From JAXMBN01 sp046349875 (lineage in GTDB: Bacteria > Planctomycetota > Planctomycetia > Pirellulales > Pirellulaceae), in the NCBI GenBank assembly GCA_046349875.1, contig JAXMBN010000001.1:186001-250000 (forward strand): 64,000 bases of DNA, written 5' to 3'. Every line of letters begins with the position of its first letter. Position 1 is the first letter of the stretch. This document shows, one piece after another, positions 17,243 to 24,821 of this stretch. A program made the translations under genes and the position numbers. The notes under the pieces were generated by a model. It did not search any database. It worked only from the letters and a program-made list of their open reading frames with translations, and was not told the origin of the DNA.

Positions 17243-17752
17243 GTGTCATCTGCTTCTGAAGAACCATCCCTTGGATCGATCGAGGTGTCCTTATCGCCGA
17301 TCGAACGCTTTGAAGAATACCTTCAAAGTCGTGGACAACGCATTACGGAACAGCGTCGTGTGTTGGTCGAACAGGTCTTTAGTCGCCATGAGCATTTTGA
17401 TGCCGATCAGTTGATTGAACAGCTTCCACGAAAAGGGGCTCCCAATTACGTTTCGAGGCCGACCGTCTATCGGACGTTGAAGGAGTTCGTCGACGCTGGA
17501 TTACTCCGCAGTTTTGAACTGAATGGTCGGGCCGTATACGAGCACGACTACGGTTATCCTCCGCACGACCATTTGCATTGCATCCATTGTCAGAAGCTCA
17601 TCGAATTTCAAAGCGATGAACTCATTCGCTTGCGGGATGAAGTGGGCCGACAGCATCGATTTCGCGTGCGATCCCATCGATTGACGATTTCGGGCGTTTG
17701 CGATGACTGTGCTCGTCGTAACCGCGATCGACGACGCCAAGATCGGGTCTAG
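17243..17752 (+). CDS. Fur-family metal-responsive regulator
   Basis: A 169-residue Fur/Zur/PerR-type repressor. The winged-helix DNA-binding domain covers about 22-100, with YVSRPTVYRTLKEFVDAGLL as recognition region. Metal sites are visible as HDHLHC (108-113) with Cys113 and Cys116, and a second CxxC at Cys153/Cys156, which suggests a structural zinc site. The start is GTG at 17243. Which metal or peroxide it senses cannot be read with confidence. It is alone on its strand and convergent with the WD40 lipoprotein gene 30 bases away. The family usually represses uptake genes when metal is bound. Confidence 0.92.
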   Translation: MSSASEEPSLGSIEVSLSPIERFEEYLQSRGQRITEQRRVLVEQVFSRHEHFDADQLIEQLPRKGAPNYVSRPTVYRTLKEFVDAGLLRSFELNGRAVYEHDYGYPPHDHLHCIHCQKLIEFQSDELIRLRDEVGRQHRFRVRSHRLTISGVCDDCARRNRDRRRQDRV

Positions 17753-17781
17753 TGAAGCAGTCAGAGAACGCTTACCAAACA

Positions 17782-18858
17782 TCACGACGTAAGCAAATTC
17801 TTCATTACTTCCGCGACGTCCCAAATCCGGATTGGGCCACCACGACTTACCGTGGCAATGTACTTTCCATCCTGGGAAATGGCCCAATAATTACCTCGCG
17901 ATACATCAGGTACAAAACAACCCAACGACTTGTTATTGGCACCATCGTAGAACTCGATCACAGGTGCTTTGGCAGTTTGGTGATAGTAGTACAGCACCAT
18001 CATGCCGGTATCAGGAATCACCTTGGCCTGTAGGGACGTCGAATCGGCCTTGGTCGCGATCGGATTTCCTGCTGGCTCACCGTTCACAGCTTGAACGTGA
18101 ATGTTGGGTGTGACACCAATCCACAGTTTGTTCGAGTCTCCGGTGAAGGCCAAAGAGTCCATTTCGACCTTGTCTCCTTGGGGGCCTTTGAATGAATGGA
18201 GCACTTTTCCATCCTGAACGCGGCCTACCACGATCTTGCTCATCACGTCGGCAGCTGCAAAGAGTTCACGGTTGGGACTCAGCGCAAAGACGTCGATCGC
18301 ATCGACGATATCGGCCGTGGTTGGATCTTGGTTATTCGCTGGCAGCATGCTAGCGCTTCGAAAAATCTCTTGATCGGTTCGCATGTTCCAGACTCGCAAT
18401 CGAATAAAATCATCCACACTCGTCGTCACGATCGTTTCATTATCCGCGGCAAAACCGATGCCCGTAATTCGGGCACCGTGAGCCAAGAGCTCATGGGTCA
18501 TGACCATCGAAGGAACATCTAGAATGCGCAGAGTCCCGTCTTGGTCGCCAAGGACCAAATGTTTGGAATCGGGTGAAAAGGCAGCCGAGGTATATCCCCA
18601 GTGATTCTTGCTTTTGGGATTCTTGTCGGACACACGTTCTTCGAGTTTTGCTGTGATCGTCCAACTACTCGTATCGATCAATTCCGCTCCAACTGCCAGC
18701 CATTTACCATCCGGGCTAAAATCCAAAGCCACATTTCCTTCCAACGTAGCCAAGGGGTTTTGAGGTTTGGCTGCCGGTGTCGCTTTGGGTGTGGGCTGTT
18801 TCGAGGTGCAGCCGAGAAAGAAACAAAACAGGGCGGCGAACAGGCATCTAGATATCAT
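17782..18858 (-). CDS. WD40-repeat lipoprotein
   Basis: A 358-residue secreted lipoprotein. The N-terminus has a signal peptide and lipobox (LFCFFLGCTSK, acylated Cys17), followed by a Pro/Ala/Lys linker. The rest is a beta-propeller of WD40-type repeats, with recurring phrases such as ALDFSPDGKWLAVGAE, SAAFSPDSKHLVLGDQDGT, GIGFAADNETIVTTSVDD and the closing IATVSRGGPIRIWDVAEV. About six to seven blades are likely. Such propellers bind partners and have no catalytic motif, so the function is unknown. It is single and convergent with the Fur gene. Confidence 0.85.
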   Translation of the reverse strand: MISRCLFAALFCFFLGCTSKQPTPKATPAAKPQNPLATLEGNVALDFSPDGKWLAVGAELIDTSSWTITAKLEERVSDKNPKSKNHWGYTSAAFSPDSKHLVLGDQDGTLRILDVPSMVMTHELLAHGARITGIGFAADNETIVTTSVDDFIRLRVWNMRTDQEIFRSASMLPANNQDPTTADIVDAIDVFALSPNRELFAAADVMSKIVVGRVQDGKVLHSFKGPQGDKVEMDSLAFTGDSNKLWIGVTPNIHVQAVNGEPAGNPIATKADSTSLQAKVIPDTGMMVLYYYHQTAKAPVIEFYDGANNKSLGCFVPDVSRGNYWAISQDGKYIATVSRGGPIRIWDVAEVMKNLLTS

Positions 18859-19043
18859 CGGCGACCTTTCAACCCCGCGGGATCATTGCTCAAAACGATG
18901 ACTTCTCAGGACATGGTCTCGTTTAGGGACATTTTCCATGACTGAGAAGCGGAACAAAACTTCAACGAACTTTGTGAATCATAACAAAATCGCTTGATTC
19001 AATGTTGTGTATTTTTACACTGACCTGCACCTAAAGAGGCTAG

Positions 19044-19613
19044 ATCCCAACCTATCTCTGTCCTTCGGATGGACAGCATGAAAATGGATTGCTCAACCAA
19101 CGTTCCGACACTGTCAGCTCCAATGACCGTTGGGCCGTTACCAACTACAAAGCCTGTGCTGGTAGCAATTGGAATGCGGGAGTTTTCGCTTGGGTCAATA
19201 ATCTCGGTGGAAAGAACGGTGGGAACTCCGACGGCTTGAATGCAGGGAACGGCATTCTCAGTTCCAATCAGCAAAACACGAATCCGCTAACGCGGATGCG
19301 CGACATCATCGATGGGACCTCCAATACCTTCATGGTCGGCGAAGCCATTCCTCACTTCAGCCAATGGAACTGGTGGTACAACCCCAACGCCGTCACCGCC
19401 ACAACCGCGATTCCGCTCAACCGTTCTCTTCGCGTTCCGCGCAATATCGCCGATTGGCCCAACAACTATGGATTTAACAGCCGGCACGTGGGTGGAGGTA
19501 ATTTTGCACTTTGTGATGGTAGCGTTCGCTTCGTCGCGGAGACTATCGATACGAGCATCTATCGAGGCTATGCCACGATCAGCTCGGGCGAAGTTGTAAC
19601 CTTGGATAACTAA
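19044..19613 (+). pseudogene. 5'-truncated DUF1559 prepilin-like gene
   Basis: The C-terminal half of a DUF1559 (planctomycete prepilin-like, H-X9-DG) protein. In frame from 19044 it reads IPTYLCPSDGQHENG, exactly the mid-protein landmark of the family. It continues through AVTNYKACAGSNWNAG, MRDIIDGTSNTFMVGEA and SRHVGGGNFALCDGSVRF to a normal stop. The frame meets a TAG at 19041 and no ATG lies upstream, only a TTG at 19089. The N-terminal prepilin signal and first 120 or so residues, normally starting FTLIELLVVIAI, are absent from the upstream 180 bases. It is therefore a remnant, unless the TTG is used to make a shortened 174-residue protein. The neighbouring lipoprotein gene downstream is the usual partner in this phylum. 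Confidence 0.75.
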
Positions 19614-19620
19614 TCGCACC

Positions 19621-19688
19621 GAAAGTCTTAGACTTTCCATTCTTGAAACGCAAACACTCTTTCCTCATGCACCTTGGGAAAGAGTGTT
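19621..19688 (+). promoter_or_regulatory. Two hairpins between the DUF1559 remnant and the lipoprotein gene
   Basis: GAAAGTC (19621-19627) pairs with GACTTTC (19631-19637) around a 3-base loop. A 12-bp stem AACACTCTTTCC (19653-19664) pairs with GGAAAGAGTGTT (19677-19688). No T-run follows, so these look more like processing or attenuation hairpins than a rho-independent terminator. Confidence 0.5.
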
Positions 19689-19736
19689 CATGCAATCGTT
19701 CCATCCATCGATCGTCCGTAAAAGGGAGTCCCTGCC

Positions 19737-20171
19737 TTGTTGTTACATCGTTCGCTATGCGCTTTTTTGTCCCTTGCAATTTTGATCCTGTTTGTGGGCT
19801 GCGGTGATCGGGGTTTAGATGTCGTGCCGGTGAAAGGAACGGTCACATATCAGAATAAACCTATCGGCAAGATCAACGTAATGTTTGTTCCATCCGATGC
19901 CAAAGGCCATATCGCCGAAGGAACAACCGATGAGAATGGACAGTTTCAATTGCAAACGATGAAACCCGGTGACGGCGCCATCGCAGGCAATTACAAGGTC
20001 TCCTTCAAGTTCGTATCGGATATCATTCCTGACATGCCTGGCTTCACCAACGGCGTCAAACCGGAGCCATCGCCGATACCGTTGAAGTATGCCGATGAAA
20101 ACAAATCGGGCTTTACCGCGACGGTCGATTCCAATGCAACCAAGAATGATTTCAAGTTTGACTTGAAGTAA
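19737..20171 (+). CDS. Small lipoprotein with carboxypeptidase-regulatory-like (CNA-B type) domain
   Basis: A 144-residue exported lipoprotein. The N-terminal signal LAILILFVGCGD ends in a lipobox (Cys22). The rest is one small beta-sandwich: VVPVKGTVTYQNKPIGKINV, followed by EGTTDENGQFQLQT and GNYKVSFKF, the pattern of carboxypeptidase regulatory-like domains. These genes are typically found directly after DUF1559 genes in planctomycetes, as here. The start codon is TTG at 19737, with AAGGGAG upstream. The function is unknown and probably structural at the cell surface. It ends before a strong terminator at 20213. Confidence 0.85.
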   Translation: MLLHRSLCAFLSLAILILFVGCGDRGLDVVPVKGTVTYQNKPIGKINVMFVPSDAKGHIAEGTTDENGQFQLQTMKPGDGAIAGNYKVSFKFVSDIIPDMPGFTNGVKPEPSPIPLKYADENKSGFTATVDSNATKNDFKFDLK

Positions 20172-20212
20172 CTCGAATCCGTCAGATCGTTGAATTCCTT
20201 CATCAAGCAACC

Positions 20213-20262
20213 TCAAAGACAAACCCCAGGCCGACTTCGTCGACCTGGGGTTTTGTCTTTTG
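20213..20262. terminator. Bidirectional terminator
   Basis: A long stem AAAGACAAACCCCAGG pairs with CCTGGGGTTTTGTCTTT around an inner CGAC/GTCG mini-stem. T-rich and A-rich flanks serve both the lipoprotein gene and the convergent heme-protein gene ending at 20284. Confidence 0.88.
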
Positions 20263-20283
20263 TGTCTGAATACTCTCTTACCA

Positions 20284-23200
20284 TCAAGGCTGTGTGGGCA
20301 GCGGGACTTGATCGGTCGCCATCAGGTAGGCGATCAAGTCGCGGACCTGTTCGAGAGTCTTGTTTTCGAGCAGGCCATCGGGCATCAGGGACGTTGCGTT
20401 TTGTTTCTGCGAAACGATTTGACTTCGGTCGATGGTGATCGGCTCCTGCAACGTTTGCAGTGTAAGTGTCTTTTCGCTCTTCTCACTGATGACACCGTTG
20501 ATGACGCGTCCATCATCAAGCACTACAGTCAGCGTTCTGAAGTCTTGACCAACACTTGCGCTGGGATCCAAAATATTCTCGAGGAGATAGTCGAGATTCT
20601 TGCGGTTGGAACCGGTGAGATCGGGCCCAGTTCGTTTCCCAACTCCATAGAGCACATGGCAATTGGCACACGTTTGCTGAAAGGTCCATCGACCTTGGCT
20701 TAGGTTGGCTTTTTCCAGTACCTCACTGGAAAGCGACTTTTTCCATTCCTCCATTTTTTGCTTCTTCTCTTGAGGCGAAGAACGGACTTCACCCCACAAT
20801 TCGGAAAGCTCGCGTTGCAATTCGGGATCCTCGAACGACTGAATCTGACGCGCATGGTAGGCGGTGAGTTCGTTGGCTTCGAGCTTCTTCCCGCGAATGC
20901 CTGCCAATAGTTCGCGAGCATACGTCGGTCGGGACGACAAAGTGTGAACCACTTCTTGTTTTTCGATCGGCCCCAACGAAGACCAGCGCCCGATCAATGT
21001 TTTGGCCGCATCGGGATGTTCGTACTTGGCGAGACCTCGGATCGCATCTAGGCCCAGAACTCGATCGGCGGTCCATTGAAGTAAGGGATTCGCCAAATCA
21101 CTACTGCCATGCTGAATCAAAGATCGCAATGCCTGACGACGCGCATCAGGGTTGGCGTTGCCATCGCCAGCAATCTTGCGAAGTTCTGCCATGGCAAGCC
21201 CATCTCCGAAGACCAGCTGCAGTCCCTTCTTCATGCGATCGATTTCTTCCGAACTCTTGGAATCCAATCGAGCCGCAAAGGGGATCCACGATCGAGGCTG
21301 AGTGGCTCGCAACCATCCATTCAGTCCAAGAGACATCCCTTTGAGCACGGCCTCATCATATTGAGCATGCTTGGCATCGGTAACTTCCATCAATCGTTCG
21401 ATACCTTGTGGATTCTTTTCCATTTCGAGTGTCCAGCGCCGGGCAATGTTCTCGGTGAACAGTGGAATCTGGCTTGCCCTTGCCAATTGAATCGAACGAT
21501 CGATGTTGGTGGGGACGGCGGGTTCTATTCCGTACCAGAGCATCAACGGAAACATGCGATCTTCCGCCCACATTCCTTTGGAAGCAAGAGCTTCAGCAAT
21601 ACCCCATCGCTCTTGGACTGGCAAACGCTGCAACGCCGATGCGAGGTAGAGATGCACCAGTCCTGAAGGATCTTTCTGTGCCAAGGTCTGGAACTGCGAT
21701 AGGAGCTTCGAGGATGCAGGCCGGATCTCTGGATGCAACCGATCTACCAACAAACGCACCGCCATCACCCGCTCATGCTCATCTTGTGCCTGCAATCGCC
21801 CAAGAAGCCACGCCTCGGATGCTTGATCGATTCCATGCAATGCTTCCATGGCTCGCAAGCGAATAACCACCGATTCACCCTTTTCCGCTAATGTGCGAAG
21901 GGTTGTCGCCACCTTCATGGCTTCGGGCGATTGTCCTTGGCCGGCCCATCGTTCCATAAGGACTCGTCGCGCCGTGCGGGGCCACCATGCATTGGCTTTC
22001 TTGAGATGTTCTACCAATTGTTCATCCGATTGCGAAGCCAAGTCGAAGCCAAACTGGCGGAACGGTTTTCCGTAACTCAGTTTATAGATGCGACCGCTAG
22101 TGCGATGGACTCCGCCTCGTTCATGGCATTCTCCCGTATCGGACCAGTCTGCAAGGTAGACGCTACCATCGGGGCCAGTGATCAGTTCCATTCCTCGAAA
22201 CCAAGGATCGGTAAAAAATGCAAAATCGGGTGCTCGCTTTCCAACGTATCCAGCACCTTCCCGTTCCAATCGATTGGTGTTGATTCGAAGTCCATGCAGA
22301 TTGAGCGTAAAAAGCTGATGACGATATTCTTCCGGCCAATTATCACCCTGATAGATCAACAGACCGATGTGAGCATGACCGCCACCTGCCTCGCTCGTCT
22401 TATCCGACACTCCTTGCCGTACCGTATTCCATTGTTCCGCGCCTACGTCCCAATGAAAATGATCCGCCGTTTGCTCGATCAACTGATAGGTATGCGGATT
22501 GAGATCCACGCCATACATACGGCGAACGTGGGCACCGGGTACGGTATGCCAAAGATGTCCGATCACCGTATTGATGACAAACATTTCGCCATGCTGATCG
22601 AAGTCAAATCCCCAAGCGTTGGTCATTCCATGCATCACGGCTTCCACCGTTCGATGCAATGGATGAAACCGCCAAACGCCCGTATTGATTTTGACGCGTT
22701 GCGAATCGCTGGCCCCTGGAACTCCGATATTGCTGGTAGCTTGAATTCCATGCCTGGCATAAAACCAACCGTCAGGTCCAAGGCGAAGTCCGTTGGCTGC
22801 GTTATGCCCAATGACACCTTCGTCGATACCATCGAAAACCACTTCCGGAGGACCATCCGGAACATCATCGCGATTTCGATCCGGAATAAAAAGAACTTGG
22901 GGTAAACAGATGCACCAAACGCCACCGAAGCCCACTTCCACGCTCGTCAATTTATGAGCTTCATCCCAGAACACGGTCCGCTTATCATGCCGACCATCCC
23001 CATCGGTATCCTCAAGGACGACGATACGATCGCGTTGTTGCGGGTCGAATAGTTGATCGCCCGTCCAGCTATAGTTTTCGGCAACCCACATGCGCCCTCG
23101 CTCGTCCAGGGCAACGCCGATTGGGTTCTGCACGTCGGGTTCGGATGCAAATACTTGAAGTGAGAATCCCGTTGGAAGTTTCGCTTGGCGAATCGTCTCC

Positions 23201-23346
23201 TCTGGTGAGAGTGGGCTTGTGGGCGAGGTCTCAGTATTCTTGATGGGAGGAAAATCATCACCCCACGCGATCGGTCCAATGCTTGCGAGAATACCAAACC
23301 ATGTGCTGCAACAGATCGCGTTCCATATCGAAATTGAAGTGCGCAT
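20284..23346 (-). CDS. PVC-type membrane-bound dehydrogenase with C-terminal heme domain
   Basis: A 1020-residue exported protein, with signal peptide SISIWNAICCSTWFGILAS. The N-terminal 430 residues form a soluble-glucose-dehydrogenase-like beta-propeller (FASEPDVQNPIGVALDERGR, VLEDTDGDGRHDKRTVFWDE, GPDGWFYARHG, GPDGSVYLADWSDTGECHE). The middle, about 450-860, is helical and HEAT-like. The C-terminus carries one c-type heme site, CANCH at 893-897, followed by the planctomycete/verrucomicrobial heme-binding signature (YGVGKRTGPDLTGSNRKNLD, ILDPSASVGQDFRTLTV). This matches the TIGR02604/TIGR02603-type architecture known in the PVC group. It is probably a periplasmic oxidoreductase of sugars or alcohols; the substrate is unknown. 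I start at ATG 23346, since the TTG before it adds one residue. It is monocistronic. Confidence 0.92.
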   Translation of the reverse strand: MRTSISIWNAICCSTWFGILASIGPIAWGDDFPPIKNTETSPTSPLSPEETIRQAKLPTGFSLQVFASEPDVQNPIGVALDERGRMWVAENYSWTGDQLFDPQQRDRIVVLEDTDGDGRHDKRTVFWDEAHKLTSVEVGFGGVWCICLPQVLFIPDRNRDDVPDGPPEVVFDGIDEGVIGHNAANGLRLGPDGWFYARHGIQATSNIGVPGASDSQRVKINTGVWRFHPLHRTVEAVMHGMTNAWGFDFDQHGEMFVINTVIGHLWHTVPGAHVRRMYGVDLNPHTYQLIEQTADHFHWDVGAEQWNTVRQGVSDKTSEAGGGHAHIGLLIYQGDNWPEEYRHQLFTLNLHGLRINTNRLEREGAGYVGKRAPDFAFFTDPWFRGMELITGPDGSVYLADWSDTGECHERGGVHRTSGRIYKLSYGKPFRQFGFDLASQSDEQLVEHLKKANAWWPRTARRVLMERWAGQGQSPEAMKVATTLRTLAEKGESVVIRLRAMEALHGIDQASEAWLLGRLQAQDEHERVMAVRLLVDRLHPEIRPASSKLLSQFQTLAQKDPSGLVHLYLASALQRLPVQERWGIAEALASKGMWAEDRMFPLMLWYGIEPAVPTNIDRSIQLARASQIPLFTENIARRWTLEMEKNPQGIERLMEVTDAKHAQYDEAVLKGMSLGLNGWLRATQPRSWIPFAARLDSKSSEEIDRMKKGLQLVFGDGLAMAELRKIAGDGNANPDARRQALRSLIQHGSSDLANPLLQWTADRVLGLDAIRGLAKYEHPDAAKTLIGRWSSLGPIEKQEVVHTLSSRPTYARELLAGIRGKKLEANELTAYHARQIQSFEDPELQRELSELWGEVRSSPQEKKQKMEEWKKSLSSEVLEKANLSQGRWTFQQTCANCHVLYGVGKRTGPDLTGSNRKNLDYLLENILDPSASVGQDFRTLTVVLDDGRVINGVISEKSEKTLTLQTLQEPITIDRSQIVSQKQNATSLMPDGLLENKTLEQVRDLIAYLMATDQVPLPTQP

Positions 23347-23425
23347 CAATCGTCAAAGCCTATTGAGAAGGGCGAAAAGGGGGCGATGAAGGTAGGTCGA
23401 ATCGAACCTTTCGGTATCGAACCTT

Positions 23426-23635
23426 CTATTTTAGCTTGCCCAATTCGAGGCGAATACAACCTCTTTTGTACCCCTCTCCTTCGCACTTCATGAATCGACA
23501 AAGAATGAGATCTCGCCGACTGCACCGCCAATCGTTCGGCGCATCGGCGAGAGTCTCACCCCATTGAAGATGGCCGGCCTCCCGTAATACCGCTTCTGTT
23601 TCTCGATCAGCGTTCGTGATTCGAACGCGAAGCAT
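23426..23635 (-). CDS. Possible small protein, translationally coupled to the DUF2892 gene
   Basis: A 69-codon frame begins at an ATG that shares one base with the stop of the DUF2892 gene (TAATG), a classic coupling arrangement. The product (starting MLRVRITNADRETEAVLREA) is soluble and charged, with three cysteines, and has no recognised domain. It could encode a small partner of the DUF2892 protein or be a chance frame. Support is only the junction geometry and acceptable codon use. Confidence 0.3.
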   Translation of the reverse strand: MLRVRITNADRETEAVLREAGHLQWGETLADAPNDWRCSRRDLILCRFMKCEGEGYKRGCIRLELGKLK

Positions 23636-23835
23636 TAGTTCTTGGCCGACAATTTGCAGGTACTCAATCCCAAAGGACAATAAGCCGGGCACCAACCGAC
23701 AAGTCCTGTGACGAGCGGAACGATGCCGATCCAACCCCATGGAGTTTGAGGCCCAACGAAAACGATCGCTAACAGTGCCGCCCCGGCAATGATTCGAATT
23801 CCACGGTCGATCGCTCCCAAATTCGTGCGAAACAT
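23635..23835 (-). CDS. DUF2892/YgaP-type small inner-membrane protein
   Basis: A 66-residue protein of the DUF2892 family, which corresponds to the transmembrane part of E. coli YgaP. It opens with FRTNLGAIDRGIRIIAGAAL and has two membrane helices (ALLAIVFVG and WIGIVPLVTGLVGWCPAY). It ends in the conserved CPAYCPLGLSTCKL cysteine motif. In other bacteria the domain often accompanies rhodanese or sulfur-handling proteins, but none is encoded beside it here. The start is ATG 23835, with GAAAGGGAG a few bases upstream. The stop overlaps a possible small gene. Confidence 0.9.
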   Translation of the reverse strand: MFRTNLGAIDRGIRIIAGAALLAIVFVGPQTPWGWIGIVPLVTGLVGWCPAYCPLGLSTCKLSAKN

Positions 23836-24230
23836 GATTGCTCCCTTTCTTGTTCCATGAAGTCTCTAAGGGGAGTGATTCGCGGGTCCAAGTGAAGTTA
23901 CATAAATCCTTTTCTTTCTTCTCCAAAAACGAGCTCATCAGCCTTTGTTCCAGCAATTCAGGCCCGAATTGCTTAGAAAATGGGGCAAGCAAAATGGCAT
24001 GGGGCACATTGCCGCGGTCCGTCACGTAACATTCGCCGTCTCCGAACGCTCTTCAAGAATCCTCCGAGAGCTTCGAACGATGGTATGATCAGACTTTCCA
24101 ATGGGATCGATGGATGAGGTCCACGTTTTGAATCCATCGATTTCTTCGCGCGTCCTATCGATTCCACTCAAGCCGGCGGAAACGAAGAGTAAGTCCATTC
24201 AACCTAAAAGGTCCAAAGTCAAGGAGTATC
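23836..24230. other. Divergent intergenic region, no gene seen
   Basis: About 395 bases lie between the divergent DUF2892 and secreted-protein genes. The frames here are short, lack ribosome sites or extend other genes in the wrong frame. It should hold two promoters; I could not pick out a confident -35/-10 pair. Confidence 0.5.
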
Positions 24231-24746
24231 ATGATGCGAAGCGGGTGGATCGTTTTGGCAATCGTCTGGGTTTCGACGTCATGTGTTTGGGGCAATGATC
24301 GCTTCCCAGGTACAGAACAAGGTGCCAAAGATCTGTTGGCGACCTTTGTGCAACCAGGTGCCGATCTCAAAGCTCTGACTCATTCGTTGCGTCCCAAAGC
24401 CGAAGACTACGAAAAAGTCTTTATGCCTGAGATCGCTAAGAAAATGCAAACGATGTATGCAGAGCCTTGGGAGAAAGGGCTCATCGTCGTGGTCCCCAAA
24501 GCAGGACAGACGTCGGTTCTCCTGTTTGCGGCCACCAGTGAAGAACTTCAAAAGTGGACCGGACGTGCCAAGGAACATTTTCCGGGCGGCTATGAAAAAC
24601 TAGGGCCTCATTTTCAGAAAGGCTTCACGCACTATCGATTCAAGTTTGTCGTACCGGGAGAGGAACTTGGCATGGCCTATGATGGATTGGTCTATGTCGA
24701 CGGCCATTGGCGTCTCTTCCCCAAAGCCTATCGCGCAGTGGAATGA
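24231..24746 (+). CDS. Small secreted protein of unknown function
   Basis: A 171-residue protein with a Sec signal peptide (SGWIVLAIVWVSTSCVWG). The mature part is compact and mixed alpha/beta, with KDLLATFVQPGADLKALTHS, a GLIVVVPKAGQTSVLLFAAT strand region, and a C-terminal LVYVDGHWRLFPKAYR. The end resembles small SnoaL/NTF2-like periplasmic proteins, in which a VDGxWRLFPK strand is common, but I cannot assign a family. AAGGAG at 24221-24226 precedes two adjacent ATGs (24231 and 24234), and the second is the better spaced. It stands alone; the convergent DUF1592-type gene ends 75 bases downstream. Confidence 0.8.
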   Translation: MMRSGWIVLAIVWVSTSCVWGNDRFPGTEQGAKDLLATFVQPGADLKALTHSLRPKAEDYEKVFMPEIAKKMQTMYAEPWEKGLIVVVPKAGQTSVLLFAATSEELQKWTGRAKEHFPGGYEKLGPHFQKGFTHYRFKFVVPGEELGMAYDGLVYVDGHWRLFPKAYRAVE

Positions 24747-24821
24747 CCCTGCAGACTTGCGGCAAGCCTTCGCACTTTTCAGTCGGAGGATTGTTAGGGA
24801 CACGTTACCTCAATCGCAACG

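Noticed and set aside
23636..24025. Upstream extension of the small frame behind DUF2892 to 199 codons
   Set aside because: It would run antiphase through the whole DUF2892 gene and lacks a start signal; only the TAATG-coupled part is worth keeping.
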